Of a DNA stretch of 64,000 nucleotides, positions 1-10,163 are shown piece by piece. The position numbers and the translations under genes are program-made. Location: contig NZ_VOLC01000013.1 in NCBI RefSeq assembly GCF_009797935.1, positions 124,001 to 188,000 of the forward strand. Direction: 5' to 3'. The notes under the pieces are model-generated. The model worked only from the letters and a program-made list of their open reading frames with translations. It did not search any database and was not told the origin of the DNA. Position 1 is the stretch's first letter; each line of letters opens with the position of its first letter. The stretch comes from Lunatibacter salilacus. GTDB lineage: Bacteria; Bacteroidota; Bacteroidia; Cytophagales; Cyclobacteriaceae.

Positions 1-3000
1 ATCTCCTTCCACGATAAAATACTCCGGTAAATCCATAATATTATTTCGGAAACGTTGCTCCATAAAAATCCGTGGATTGGCAAAAACATTCACCGAATTT
101 CTTCCTCCCTTACCTCTAGAAGCAAATGGAATACTGAAGGAATGCTTCTCCCCTGCCTTGACTGCGGGTATTTTTTTGGAAAACCGGTCTATACTGCGTT
201 GGTCAAGGTTGTTAAAGCTCCATTCAACGGTAATTGAGTCAGGAAAGTCATAGTTGGCTATGTTGTAAAATTCAAATTCCACCTCAGTTTCCTGACCTTC
301 AAACAAACGGATCTGATCCTGTCTGCTTTTGAGCACCAATACTCCTTCGGGAACTCCGGAATAATTGACCTGCCACCGTTCCAACTGTTCGGGTGCTTCC
401 GCTTCTCCGTCCTCCAATGCGTATTTCAGCCGCAGGAAGGGATAGTCCTCTGGATTTACCGATGTCAAGTCTACCTGTTCCATTTGAATACGGGGAATCA
501 GAGTAACTTCGCCTCCGTCAGGAGTAACCCCTATCAGATCAAAGGAGGAAAGTTCCGGATTAAAAAAGTCCTTTTCTTTAACTGTGTTAAAAAAAGTAAT
601 CCAATCCGAAGCAGGTCCAACCAATGGAGAAACAATGCTTCCATTGGGGAAATACCCGTTTAATGTGGTCTCATAGGTCAGAATTTGAGCTGTTGGGAGA
701 TCTTCTAGGGTGGGATTTGGAACAAGCTCCACCGCATCCCCTGCCCGCATTCCCTTTCTGCCAAATAAAATGTAGGGATCCCCCGTCTTCAAATTTCGAA
801 TAGTTGCTTCATTGGCACCGATTTCTTTCATTTTCATGATCACTTCCTCCGGCCAATCCGAGAAAGTCACATTCCCCACCGAAAAAATAAACACATAATC
901 CCCCTCATTCATATTATTGATAAAGTCAATAAGCATTCTTTGGCCGGGCTGTGTAATCCATTGGTTTCGGATATTCTGAATGATTTGAGGTGATCTTCCG
1001 CAACTTTTCCCATCAAGCACATCAATGTTCGTCAGCGGGACCGGCAGATAAGGCATGAGGGTTTTGTCCTCAAAAGCCAACAATCCCAAAGAGCCCGGAT
1101 GACAGAATCTGCCGGCTGCGTCCAAAATATAGGCTACTCCGTTGATTAGTACCTGATTATTTTCTGGCCCAAGCCCCTCAGCTTCGGGGCCAAAGGTGAA
1201 GATATCTATATTCATACTGGACTCTTGAAACTTCCATTCGCTTCTTTCAATGTCAGGTTGAATATTTTCAAGACGGTTTGAAACAAACTGTGGCAGTCGG
1301 CGTTGGGTCCACCCTTCGGGTCCATTTTGGATATAGGAAAAGCTGGAGGAATTCCATTCGCCATTTTCCCCTTCCTGCGGTTCCAAAAAGCGGGTTCGCC
1401 AGTAAAATGTCATGGAGTCCCGAAGTGCGAGCTGTTGGAAAAGATCCACATCCCAGCGGGCCAGATTGGCGGAAGTAAGCCTTACCTCTCTTCTTGCCGC
1501 GCTGGAAAAATCAGCGGCCGTATCCAACTGAATCACCAAATTTCGGTCTTCAATAGATTTCCCGGGTATTTGGGCTACAATTTCCACCTGACGAGTATTC
1601 ACGATGGAAAATTCTATGGGTTTCAAATTCAACGTACCACTTAGCGGCACATAGCGTGTCACCATTACCACATTGTTGGCATAGGTGAGCTCATCGATAT
1701 GCCGCCGCTTGTTCACCTCTATGGTGAAGATGTTGTCCCCAAAAGCATTGACTCCTACGTTGGGTATGGTTAAAACTAAAGTATCTTTCCTAAATATAGG
1801 TGCTAAGCGCTGCAGTTCATAGGAAATGCTCGTGCCATCCGGCAATTGGCGGGTCACATTCAATTCCATCGAGTCCAAATCCACCCTGCCAATATTTCGA
1901 ACTACCATTGAAAATCGCATAGAATCAAGCAAAGAACTCAGGGGTGCATCATCTAGTCCCGACAATGTAACATCTTCCTCAGATATCGCATAGTCCGCTT
2001 TATTAGCCGGAAATATTCTAACCGCAGGGTCACCCAACATGATCATCTGGTCTGCATGACTGCGGTTGACCTCCGAGAAACCATAGCGACTATACATCTG
2101 TTTATCAGATTCGATTTTTATTTTACCCACAGTCTGATGGATCAGCGATGAATCCGCAAATGCTTTGGCATAGAAGGATTCACTGTACCGTCGCAAGTAC
2201 ACATCAATACCGATATCAGCATGGGCCAGAAAATTAGAGGCACCCCGGTCGGGGGTATTGATCCAATCTTCTCCGAATGTATACGCAGCCCCAAATGCGT
2301 TACCCGCATCACATCCATTCAGAAGTAATACGGGATATTTTCCCTTATTCCTATAGTTGAGTTCATTGACACTGGCAAAACCTATGTCCACATCCGTTAC
2401 TGAAGGAGCTGCGTGACCAAAAAAAGTTACCAGACTTACTCCTTCGTTAACTTGATCGGATACGTTTATCAATTCAACGGTTGCATTTGTACGTTTCCTG
2501 ATCGTAAAAACATTTCCGCCTAAGTAAATATCCTCCGCAACGGCTTTAAAACCATTGAGAAAATTGAAAAAACGTTCCAATTCAAAAGCAGACCTTCCCC
2601 CACTTAAGTGCAGGACATTCTTTTGCCAATCTTCCTGTACTCCCAGAGCCTCTTTCTCTTTGATTTTATCTAAGTAGCTGGCCACATCATCGGGGGTCCG
2701 TGCTGGAAGTCTACCTACCGCAATATCCTGCCGCATGGGTTCTTCCGGATCAAGCCCCACCGAAAATTGGTTGTCCGAATAGGGATATCCAAATGTGGGG
2801 ACCAATTCCTGAAAGGAGAAAATGGACGGATTATTTCTATAAAAATAATTCACATTCCCGGATCGCTGTGTATTGTATATACCAAAAGCCCTGCCTATCA
2901 ACAAGAGGTTTTCAGGCTGATATTTCGGATAGTAGGCTTTCAGAAAATCTCGCACCGCTAACGGGGATTTTTCCCCAAAGGAAAACTGGTTATACAACTG

Positions 3001-4314
3001 GTCGATATTTACAGTTAATGTATCGTATCCACCCCCTGCAGGGGATGCGCGGTGGGCAGCATAAGCTTGAACAGGATTTCCGTAGGTAGCAGCTGGCCGT
3101 TCAAGTAGTGCATTGGAAATGATTAAAAAATTGGCAGGTTGGTCTAGAATATTTCTAAATCGAACCCGCTGCAACACATTGGGTTCTATGGTGGATACTG
3201 CAGACTGTATCATTAATTCGGACGTATAACCCGCTCTTCCAGCACCAGTTTCAAGTACGCCATTGGTTATGCTTAGTGCATTGCGAACAACAGCGTAAAA
3301 ATCACTCCTATCAAACGCCACATAGGACCCCGTCACTCCGGGAATTTGGATTTTGCTCAATCCAGGAGGAAAATGAAGGGTTTGCTGGTCCATGTCTCCA
3401 GCTGTTACGGGGGTAGTGTAATCCACCCGTATATAGTTTACGGAAATATTGTCAACTGCATTCTCTAGGCCAAGTGAGGCTACCCTCACTACTAGGTTCC
3501 CGCTCGGGCTAAAGTCCGAAGCAGTAAGATTTTCCCTGATTACCTGATTTTCGAACCCTTGATAGTCATATGGGCCCAATTCTCTCAATCCAACCAAAGA
3601 AGGTCCTATCTGTACAGAAGTTCGGTGATTGGTGTCCGAACGACCGACGACACTTAGTTCCAACCTGGGTCCCGGGATGTTTTGAACGGCCCCAAGATTG
3701 TTATAATTGAACACTCTGTTGTTTCCCCTGGCAATATTTGTTCCCGTCCACCCTTGGCCCTGATCGTAGGTAGACAGTCTTACACCTGGAAAATACGTTC
3801 TTCCCAAGGAATATTGTTCGGCAAAATCCTGCACTAAACGCTTCTGATAAGAAACCACTACTGGAACTTCAGGTGCTGGTAATCCACGCACTTGCATTCT
3901 TTTACCCCGAACTCCAGGTGTAATTGTTAAAAAAAAAGCTGTGGTATCGTTATGTGTGTTGTAATAGGGGTTGGGGATATCCTCTGGATTTTGGTAAAGA
4001 CCCCTATCCAAGGAGGCGTCGTTTCTCATCCCTACGAATTCAACAAAATCCTGGGCATCGAAAATACCGTCTTCCTGCCCCTGTACATGAACAGCAACCT
4101 CTTGACCTCTGTGATAAACACGTATATCCCTAGGGTCCAAGCCGGTCATATTGATGCCGGATGCCGACAGGGTCGTAAAACTAAGCCGATAAACACTGTT
4201 TGACGCCGTAGGTATTTTATAGTAGTCCCTTGAAAAATCTATCCATCGGTTATTTTGCCCATAGGCACCGACAAACGTAAAATAAAGTAAAACAAAAAGC
4301 ATCTTCTCCTTCAT
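1..4314 (-). CDS. porU2: PorU2-like C25-family peptidase of the type IX secretion system (3' end outside window)
   Basis: The minus-strand frame is open from ATG at 4314 to the window edge (1438 codons), so the C-terminus is missing. It begins with a signal peptide (MKEKMLFVLLYF..., likely cleavage after AYGQ). Gingipain-type C25 peptidase features are visible: DIAVGRLPAR before the catalytic part, then the catalytic His in FFGHAAPS (about H634) and the catalytic Cys in LLNGCDAG (about C668). PorU-type sortases act at the outer membrane, removing C-terminal T9SS signals and attaching cargo. The great length and the PorV-like neighbour five bases upstream fit the PorU2 variant of Cytophagales better than classical PorU. 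The PorU2 role is inferred from family and context. Confidence 0.85.
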   Translation of the reverse strand, partial: MKEKMLFVLLYFTFVGAYGQNNRWIDFSRDYYKIPTASNSVYRLSFTTLSASGINMTGLDPRDIRVYHRGQEVAVHVQGQEDGIFDAQDFVEFVGMRNDASLDRGLYQNPEDIPNPYYNTHNDTTAFFLTITPGVRGKRMQVRGLPAPEVPVVVSYQKRLVQDFAEQYSLGRTYFPGVRLSTYDQGQGWTGTNIARGNNRVFNYNNLGAVQNIPGPRLELSVVGRSDTNHRTSVQIGPSLVGLRELGPYDYQGFENQVIRENLTASDFSPSGNLVVRVASLGLENAVDNISVNYIRVDYTTPVTAGDMDQQTLHFPPGLSKIQIPGVTGSYVAFDRSDFYAVVRNALSITNGVLETGAGRAGYTSELMIQSAVSTIEPNVLQRVRFRNILDQPANFLIISNALLERPAATYGNPVQAYAAHRASPAGGGYDTLTVNIDQLYNQFSFGEKSPLAVRDFLKAYYPKYQPENLLLIGRAFGIYNTQRSGNVNYFYRNNPSIFSFQELVPTFGYPYSDNQFSVGLDPEEPMRQDIAVGRLPARTPDDVASYLDKIKEKEALGVQEDWQKNVLHLSGGRSAFELERFFNFLNGFKAVAEDIYLGGNVFTIRKRTNATVELINVSDQVNEGVSLVTFFGHAAPSVTDVDIGFASVNELNYRNKGKYPVLLLNGCDAGNAFGAAYTFGEDWINTPDRGASNFLAHADIGIDVYLRRYSESFYAKAFADSSLIHQTVGKIKIESDKQMYSRYGFSEVNRSHADQMIMLGDPAVRIFPANKADYAISEEDVTLSGLDDAPLSSLLDSMRFSMVVRNIGRVDLDSMELNVTRQLPDGTSISYELQRLAPIFRKDTLVLTIPNVGVNAFGDNIFTIEVNKRRHIDELTYANNVVMVTRYVPLSGTLNLKPIEFSIVNTRQVEIVAQIPGKSIEDRNLVIQLDTAADFSSAARREVRLTSANLARWDVDLFQQLALRDSMTFYWRTRFLEPQEGENGEWNSSSFSYIQNGPEGWTQRRLPQFVSNRLENIQPDIERSEWKFQESSMNIDIFTFGPEAEGLGPENNQVLINGVAYILDAAGRFCHPGSLGLLAFEDKTLMPYLPVPLTNIDVLDGKSCGRSPQIIQNIRNQWITQPGQRMLIDFINNMNEGDYVFIFSVGNVTFSDWPEEVIMKMKEIGANEATIRNLKTGDPYILFGRKGMRAGDAVELVPNPTLEDLPTAQILTYETTLNGYFPNGSIVSPLVGPASDWITFFNTVKEKDFFNPELSSFDLIGVTPDGGEVTLIPRIQMEQVDLTSVNPEDYPFLRLKYALEDGEAEAPEQLERWQVNYSGVPEGVLVLKSRQDQIRLFEGQETEVEFEFYNIANYDFPDSITVEWSFNNLDQRSIDRFSKKIPAVKAGEKHSFSIPFASRGKGGRNSVNVFANPRIFMEQRFRNNIMDLPEYFIVEGD

Positions 4315-4319
4315 ACCTG

Positions 4320-5435
4320 TCACTGTTGACTCCATCCTCGATTTAGTCTAAAATTCTCTTTGAGCGGATTTAGACTCACCTTTACACTAAATACGTGGGA
4401 ATAGGGTGTCTCCGAAACGCTTCCAATATCGGTAAGTGCATAATCGATTTGCACATTACCGCTTAATAAAAATCCGAGTCCAAAGCTCGGCTGAAATGAG
4501 GTATAATAGCTTTCATCAAAATCTCTTAATCGCTGTACATTCCCGCCACCCAGACGCAGCGAAGCCGTATTGTTGTAGGTAAGCTCTATTCCTGTCCGGG
4601 GATCCACACTCACCAAATCTGTGGCAAAAACGGTGTTTCTTCTTCCATCGAAGGAGAAGTCTAAATCAAATACCCACTGCAGCCGCAGTAATTCTGAAAA
4701 CTCAAAATGCTTCCCAACACTGAAGATGGCCCTTGGCATGGTTAATTCAATGCTGTTGGTAGGGATTTCATTGTTGGTTTGGGCGTATATTTCCCGAACC
4801 AAGTCGGCATTGTGTGTCCATGCATTAAAGGTGGTAGTCACATCGCGCAGCATCAATCCAAATTGCCAACTTTCATAGAGGTAAATGGCTCCAACATCCA
4901 ATCCAAATCCCCAGGCATTTGCGAATTTCCCCACATTCCGATGAATGACCTTAGCATTGACACCCATTTTAAAACCATCGCTGATATCTCTGGCATACGA
5001 TAGCATTAGTGCATAATCGGCGGCATTGAAAAATTGGATATTGTTGTAGTTCAAGGCTCCGTTTGCATCATATAAAAACCGGGTATCCGGGATGTCGTCT
5101 ACGCCAAAACGAATAAGGGAGATGGCAATTTGATTGTCCTCTTGGATGTTCGTCGTAAAGGCACCATAGTCAAATTTGGCAATTCCCGCAAAATACTCCG
5201 CATGCATTAGGGCGAATTCATATTCATGTGCCACACCGATAAGTCCAGCAGGATTCCAGTAAGCCGCTGTCACATCCCTTACCGCACTCACCTGAGCTCC
5301 ACCCATTCCCAATGCCCTCGCCCCTATCCCTATGTTCATGAATTCATTGGAATATTTTGGAGCTATGCCTTGAGAACTGGCCTGAAAAACAAAGGCTAAG
5401 AAGAAAAGTAAATAAAAATATCCCCTGATAATCAT
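4320..5435 (-). CDS. porV2: PorV2-like outer membrane protein of the type IX secretion system
   Basis: A 371-residue protein starting at MIIRGYFYLLFFLAF, which gives a normal signal peptide; an upstream in-frame ATG at 5450 adds five residues before it and is less likely. The mature part has the PorV/PorQ pattern: GIGARALGMGGA near the N-terminus, then DVTAAYWNPAGL, then alternating amphipathic strands ending in an aromatic and basic tail, as expected of a FadL-like 14-strand barrel. PorV-type proteins shuttle T9SS cargo to the sortase. Its stop lies five bases before the PorU2 ATG, so the two form one transcription unit and probably one attachment complex. Confidence 0.8.
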   Translation of the reverse strand: MIIRGYFYLLFFLAFVFQASSQGIAPKYSNEFMNIGIGARALGMGGAQVSAVRDVTAAYWNPAGLIGVAHEYEFALMHAEYFAGIAKFDYGAFTTNIQEDNQIAISLIRFGVDDIPDTRFLYDANGALNYNNIQFFNAADYALMLSYARDISDGFKMGVNAKVIHRNVGKFANAWGFGLDVGAIYLYESWQFGLMLRDVTTTFNAWTHNADLVREIYAQTNNEIPTNSIELTMPRAIFSVGKHFEFSELLRLQWVFDLDFSFDGRRNTVFATDLVSVDPRTGIELTYNNTASLRLGGGNVQRLRDFDESYYTSFQPSFGLGFLLSGNVQIDYALTDIGSVSETPYSHVFSVKVSLNPLKENFRLNRGWSQQ

Positions 5436-5693
5436 AAGATTAAAACACAACCCGAGTGCAAAGTAAATAGAAAATGAATAGGTAAATATGATGTAAATAG
5501 AATTTCTTGAAATTAATTTTCAAGATGTACGGAACCGGACATAAAATTGTTCACTGATAAACCAATTTGTTATTTATAAATCGTGTTTCTGCTATCGCTC
5601 GAGAATCTTTTTTAAAAACTCGGACAATAGCCATTCAGGTAAAAACGGCGTTTAAACGGTTCTAGAGGCTATTTAACGTGGGGACGGTGTAAA

Positions 5694-5752
5694 AAAGGTA
5701 TTTGGTATTACCTTTATCTATGCATTACCAAGTACCCATTATAAACTTGGTA
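5694..5752. promoter_or_regulatory. two inverted repeats upstream of the PadR gene, probable operators
   Basis: Two perfect inverted repeats lie in the gene-less stretch between porV2 and the PadR gene. AAAGGTA (5694-5700) pairs with TACCTTT (5709-5715) across 8 bases. TACCAAGT (5726-5733) pairs with ACTTGGTA (5745-5752) across 11 bases. Both contain a GGTA/TACC core, so they may be two sites for one dimeric regulator. PadR proteins usually repress their own operon, which makes autoregulation likely; no binding data exist here. A third, weaker pair is ATTGTAA (5773-5779) with TTACAAT (5804-5810). I see no gene in 5451-5693. Confidence 0.5.
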
Positions 5753-5841
5753 CAATTTTTCTCTATGAATGAATTGTAAATACGCAAATGCTCATACACC
5801 CAATTACAATGCAATCACCTACATATGAAATCAAAGGACCT

Positions 5842-6210
5842 ATGAAAGCTTCAAACACAAAGATACAGATGCGAAAAGGAATACTCGAATGCTGTATTTT
5901 ACATATAATATCCAGGGAGGAGGTCTATGCCAGCGATATGATGGAGGAGCTTAAGGAAGCCAATCTGATTATTGTAGAAGGCACACTCTATCCATTGCTC
6001 AATCGGCTGAAGCAAGCCGGACTGGTTCGCTACCGCTGGGTAGAATCTGATGCCGGGCCGCCTAGGAAATATTATGCCATCACGGAGCATGGAATAGAAT
6101 TCCTTCAGGAACTGTCCAGCACCTGGCATACGCTGGACCATTCGGTAAATTCCATTCTTTCAAAAACTTCCACCTCAGGACCTCCTGCTGGAGTATCACC
6201 ATTAAGTTAA
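5842..6210 (+). CDS. PadR family transcriptional regulator
   Basis: Winged-helix regulator of about 122 residues from ATG 5842. The PadR pattern is clear: QMRKGILECCILHII, then EEVYASDMMEEL, EGTLYPLLNRL and the wing GPPRKYYAIT. An in-frame ATG at 5788 would add 18 residues; I prefer 5842 because the canonical PadR start follows directly and AAAGGA lies just before it. The gene sits 28 bases upstream of a PspC-domain gene, a pairing common in Bacteroidota in which the PadR protein controls an envelope-stress membrane protein. Inverted repeats upstream suggest autoregulation. Confidence 0.9.
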   Translation: MKASNTKIQMRKGILECCILHIISREEVYASDMMEELKEANLIIVEGTLYPLLNRLKQAGLVRYRWVESDAGPPRKYYAITEHGIEFLQELSSTWHTLDHSVNSILSKTSTSGPPAGVSPLS

Positions 6211-6238
6211 GATGCCCAATTATTAAAGCCATATTTCC

Positions 6239-8137
6239 ATGAAAAAGACAATCAGTATCAATATCAGCGGCATTCTATTCCATATCGAAGAAGATGGGTA
6301 TACGACACTCAAAAAATACCTGGATGCCATCAATGAGCATTTCTCTCATTATGAAGACAACCACGAGATCATCACCGATATAGAAAACCGAATCGCTGAG
6401 ATATTTCTCAGCAACTTAAAAAACAACAAACAGGTCATCACGGCAGAAAATGTCAGTAACCTGATTGAAAAGATGGGGACCATTGCTGACTTTGAAGCAG
6501 TGGAAAACGATCTAAAACCTGATGTGGAATCCCAGAAAGAGGAGAATGATTTCTACAAATACATCACCCCTACAGACCAACAATCCGGTAGAGCCTACAG
6601 GAAGCTTACTCGGCTGCCAAACAGTAAGATTCTGGGAGGGGTATGTGCAGGGTTTGCGAATTATTTCTCCATAGACCCACTTTGGACCCGACTCATCACC
6701 ATATTACTTCTTTTCAGTGGGCAAATAAGCATTACCAAGTTGCCATTGAGCTTTTTCTCAGATAACCTTAACCTCCGGATATCCTTTGGCCTTTGGACGG
6801 TAATCGCCTATGTCTTGCTTTGGGTCATACTTCCTCCTTCATACGAAAAACCGGAGGACAAAAACATCAAGAAACTCTATAGAAACCCCGATGATAGAGT
6901 GCTGGGGGGCATTGCCAGCGGTCTTGCTGCTTATTTCAACATAGATGTGCTGTGGGTAAGATTGGCGTTTGTGGGATTGATATTTGCGGGAGGATCAGGA
7001 TTTGTGCTGTACCTTATCCTCTGGATAATAACTCCCATGGCAAAATCCATCACAGAAAGAATTGAAATGAAAGGTGGTGCCATTACCCTTACCAACATTG
7101 AACAGACTATTCAGGAAAATCTAAACCCCGAAAATACCGCCAAGGAGTCTGCCGGTAGAAAATTGTTGATGGCCCCATTCCGAATAATGGGTGAAATCAT
7201 CAACGGAATAGGGAAAGCTCTCGGCCCCTTTGGGAGGTTTTTGCTGGAATTTGTCCGGGTCGTTTTTGGTCTGATCATTTTCTTCTTAGGTACCACGGTG
7301 ATCATTCTTCCCCTTCTCTTTTTAGGAATTTACACCGAACTGCTCACCAACAATGATTGGGGGTATTTCTTCGAAGGCTTCCCTATTGAAGCTGTATCAG
7401 AACTAGTCCCAGTTTGGTTAGCCATTGCGGCATCGGTTTTGGTATTGATACCAGGAATCGTCATCACCCTTTTGGGCATAAGCGTACTTATCAAGAGAAG
7501 CATAATTGATGCGCCCCTAGGGTTCATTGCTTTCGGAATCTGGATCCTGAGTATTTTGATCTGTGCCTTTCAAATCCCCAAAGTGGTCAATCAGTTTAGG
7601 GAACAAGCCAGCTTAGAGCTGGATAAAACCATACCTCTGCCTCCCCAAACCCTAGTCTTAGCTACCACGGGTTCCGATAAGAGTACGGAATTTGGTGGAG
7701 TCACTCTAATCCTCAAAGGATATGATGGGGAAGTGGGCCTTTTGGAGCAGACCTTCACCTCCAACGGCAGAAATAGAGAAGAAGCGTTGAAAAATGCCTC
7801 TGAGGTCGGTTACGACTATTCTCTAACAGACAGCATCCTATCATTTCAAAGGCACTTGGACTTTCCAAACCTCGCTAAGTACAGGGGACAATACCTGCGT
7901 CAGACCTTACTCCTGCCCTATGAAACCCCCTTCGTAATGGAAAGGTCACTTCTTCCCATCCTTCGAAGTACCATCAGTGCGGGAGGGTACAAGAATAGGG
8001 ATGTCAACGGAAGAAACCATTGGGTTTTTCATGAAGAGGGATTGCTTTGCCTTACCTGTACCAGCGACCAAGAGCACACGGAACGCGACAGTTTGACTAT
8101 GCTCAAATTTAAAGACAGTTACTTCATGGTAAAATAA
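6239..8137 (+). CDS. PspC domain-containing membrane protein with two PspC domains
   Basis: A 632-residue protein. Residues 1-100 form a soluble N-terminal region typical of Bacteroidota PspC proteins (MKKTISINISGILFHIEEDG). Two PspC modules follow, each starting with a basic motif and a glycine-rich turn: LPNSKILGGVCAGFANYF near residue 126 and NPDDRVLGGIASGLAAYF near 218, each with hydrophobic helices. Further membrane helices occupy about residues 310-455, followed by a C-terminal soluble domain without visible catalytic motifs. PspC domains sense or stabilise the inner membrane under envelope stress. It forms an operon with the PadR gene 28 bases upstream and is probably its regulatory target. 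Confidence 0.88.
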   Translation: MKKTISINISGILFHIEEDGYTTLKKYLDAINEHFSHYEDNHEIITDIENRIAEIFLSNLKNNKQVITAENVSNLIEKMGTIADFEAVENDLKPDVESQKEENDFYKYITPTDQQSGRAYRKLTRLPNSKILGGVCAGFANYFSIDPLWTRLITILLLFSGQISITKLPLSFFSDNLNLRISFGLWTVIAYVLLWVILPPSYEKPEDKNIKKLYRNPDDRVLGGIASGLAAYFNIDVLWVRLAFVGLIFAGGSGFVLYLILWIITPMAKSITERIEMKGGAITLTNIEQTIQENLNPENTAKESAGRKLLMAPFRIMGEIINGIGKALGPFGRFLLEFVRVVFGLIIFFLGTTVIILPLLFLGIYTELLTNNDWGYFFEGFPIEAVSELVPVWLAIAASVLVLIPGIVITLLGISVLIKRSIIDAPLGFIAFGIWILSILICAFQIPKVVNQFREQASLELDKTIPLPPQTLVLATTGSDKSTEFGGVTLILKGYDGEVGLLEQTFTSNGRNREEALKNASEVGYDYSLTDSILSFQRHLDFPNLAKYRGQYLRQTLLLPYETPFVMERSLLPILRSTISAGGYKNRDVNGRNHWVFHEEGLLCLTCTSDQEHTERDSLTMLKFKDSYFMVK

Positions 8138-8188
8138 GGGCCTAACTGTATAGGTAATTCAGTATATTTGATTGAAAAATATTAAAGC

Positions 8189-9589
8189 ATGAATGTAAAG
8201 GTAAAGTTTTTGGGGGCCGCAGGCACGGTAACTGGCTCGAGATTTTTATTGGAAGTAGATGATCTGAAAATACTTGTAGACTGTGGATTGTTTCAGGGAC
8301 TAAAGGAGTATCGGCTGCGTAACTGGGAATCCTTCCCCATAGATCCCGCCGAAATCGATATGGTCTTTTTGACGCATGCCCATATCGATCATACCGGATA
8401 TTTGCCGAAATTGGTGAAAGAAGGTTTTTCAGGGCCAATCTATGGGACATCCCCCACGTTGGAGTTGGTTGAAATTCTTCTACTCGATGCGGGTAAGCTA
8501 CAGGAAGAAGAAGCCAGGTACGCTCTAAAAAAAGGGTATTCCAAACATGAAAAACCGGCACCCCTTTTCACAATTCAAGATGCGGAACGCGTCTTTCCCC
8601 TGCTTCAACCGTTGGAATTTGGAGAGGAGCATGTTCTTGCCGGTTGCCTCAAAGTAACTGCATATAATGCCGGTCATATCTTGGGGGCGGCCATTTTGAA
8701 GATCAAGATTCAGGGAGAAAATCAGGAAAAGATAATCGTCTTTTCCGGTGATTTGGGCAGGTTTCATGATCCTATCCTTTATCCTCCAACAGAAATTCCG
8801 TTCTGTGACGTCCTATTTTTGGAATCCACCTATGGGAACAGAATCAACGCCTCCTCGACGATTCAGAGCCAACTTGCCAAGGCCATCAAAGATACCTATA
8901 TGAACGGTGGTATCTCTGTCATTCCTTCGTTTGCCGTAGGCAGAACCCAGATGATTCTGTTTTACCTCCATAGGTTGCAAAAATTGGGAGCCATTCCTGA
9001 AATCCCCATTTATGTGGACAGTCCCATGGCTATAGATGTAACAAAACTTTACAAGAAATATGGTCATTATCACCATTTGGGACCTTTCCTTCACGAAGAG
9101 GGAGCAAATCCTTTTCTTCATCCCAAGCTTCATTACTATAGGACCCAAGAAGCGTCCATGACGCTAAATACTATTAAGGGGGATGCGATCATCATTTCCG
9201 CCAGCGGAATGGCTACTGGCGGGAGAATTCTCCATCATTTGTATAACAGACTGCCTAACGAAAACGACAGCATCATATTCGTAGGATATCAAGCAGAAGG
9301 GACACGGGGTAGAAAAATCCTTGACGGTGATACCAATTGCCGAATTTATGGGATAGATGTTCAAATAAAAGCGGACATCCATTTTATTGATGGGCTTTCC
9401 GCCCATGCCGACCAAGCTGAGCTTCTCGAATGGTGTGAGGGATTTATTAGCCGCCCAAAACGTACCTTTTTGGTACATGGGGAAGAAAAAGCCACCGAAA
9501 CGCTGGCACAACTCTTGAAAGAAAAATTGGACTGGAATACCATTCAGCCCAATTACCTGGAGTCATTTGAACTGTTCTCAGGAATTTGA
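8189..9589 (+). CDS. MBL-fold beta-CASP RNA metallohydrolase
   Basis: A 466-residue metallo-beta-lactamase fold protein with the metal motif LTHAHIDHTGYLP (H63, H65, D67, H68) and further motifs GHILGAA, FSGDLG and LSAHAD. The middle region IPSFAVGRTQ and the segment ISASGMATGGRILHHL mark the beta-CASP and RNA-specificity parts of the CPSF73/TTHA0252 group. Members are RNA endo- or exonucleases in the cytoplasm that need two zinc ions. It follows the PspC gene by 51 bases on the same strand but has no obvious functional tie to it. Substrate cannot be inferred. Confidence 0.9.
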   Translation: MNVKVKFLGAAGTVTGSRFLLEVDDLKILVDCGLFQGLKEYRLRNWESFPIDPAEIDMVFLTHAHIDHTGYLPKLVKEGFSGPIYGTSPTLELVEILLLDAGKLQEEEARYALKKGYSKHEKPAPLFTIQDAERVFPLLQPLEFGEEHVLAGCLKVTAYNAGHILGAAILKIKIQGENQEKIIVFSGDLGRFHDPILYPPTEIPFCDVLFLESTYGNRINASSTIQSQLAKAIKDTYMNGGISVIPSFAVGRTQMILFYLHRLQKLGAIPEIPIYVDSPMAIDVTKLYKKYGHYHHLGPFLHEEGANPFLHPKLHYYRTQEASMTLNTIKGDAIIISASGMATGGRILHHLYNRLPNENDSIIFVGYQAEGTRGRKILDGDTNCRIYGIDVQIKADIHFIDGLSAHADQAELLEWCEGFISRPKRTFLVHGEEKATETLAQLLKEKLDWNTIQPNYLESFELFSGI

Positions 9590-9615
9590 AGTATTAATTC
9601 TCTCCTATTTACGCC

Positions 9616-10080
9616 ATGAAATTGATCCAATATCTTTTTGTTCTGCTGTGTTTAGGATTGGCTGTAGGCTGTAAATCACCCAAAGAAAAAACCCAAGGGA
9701 TCCACGGGCAGCTGTTTTGGGTAGAAGGGAATCTGATGCCCCAAGCTACAGAAGATGGCTCCGGTCCTACCGAACAGAACCCAAGGCAAGGTGTCCAGCG
9801 CACGGTAAAAATTCACTCTCTTACCCATATCGATCAATTATCAATCGGAGATTACCTTATAGGCACCATCCAAACTCCAGAAATTGCCAGTTTTGAGACG
9901 GATCCGGATGGATCCTTCCGTATTGAACTGCCAATTGGAAAATATTCGCTGTTCACCGTGGAGCAGGATGGATTTTTCGCCAATATTTTTGACAGCGAAA
10001 ACCACATCAATCCGGTGGAAGTAAAAGCTGGAGAATGGAGCAGGTTTGATATTATCATCAATTATAAAGCTGTATATTAG
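9616..10080 (+). CDS. predicted lipoprotein with a carboxypeptidase-regulatory-like fold
   Basis: A 154-residue protein with a lipoprotein signal peptide ending in LAVGCKSP, so Cys is probably lipidated. The mature part contains ETDPDGSFRIELPIGKYSLF, which resembles the beta-sandwich of carboxypeptidase-regulatory-like (transthyretin-like) domains. No enzyme motif is visible. It lies 26 bases after the beta-CASP hydrolase gene on the same strand and may be cotranscribed with it. The function is unknown; an outer-membrane or periplasmic location is inferred from the lipobox. Confidence 0.75.
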   Translation: MKLIQYLFVLLCLGLAVGCKSPKEKTQGIHGQLFWVEGNLMPQATEDGSGPTEQNPRQGVQRTVKIHSLTHIDQLSIGDYLIGTIQTPEIASFETDPDGSFRIELPIGKYSLFTVEQDGFFANIFDSENHINPVEVKAGEWSRFDIIINYKAVY

Positions 10081-10163
10081 GCAATTAAAAACCATAATTT
10101 ATCAATTACTTCTCCAAAGCAGTCGAACTTGTAGAAATATCATTTTTTTTTCCAGTCACGTGC

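Noticed and set aside
1278-3089. Plus-strand open frames inside the PorU2 gene
   Set aside because: They lie opposite a clear C25 peptidase frame with catalytic motifs and have no family features of their own.
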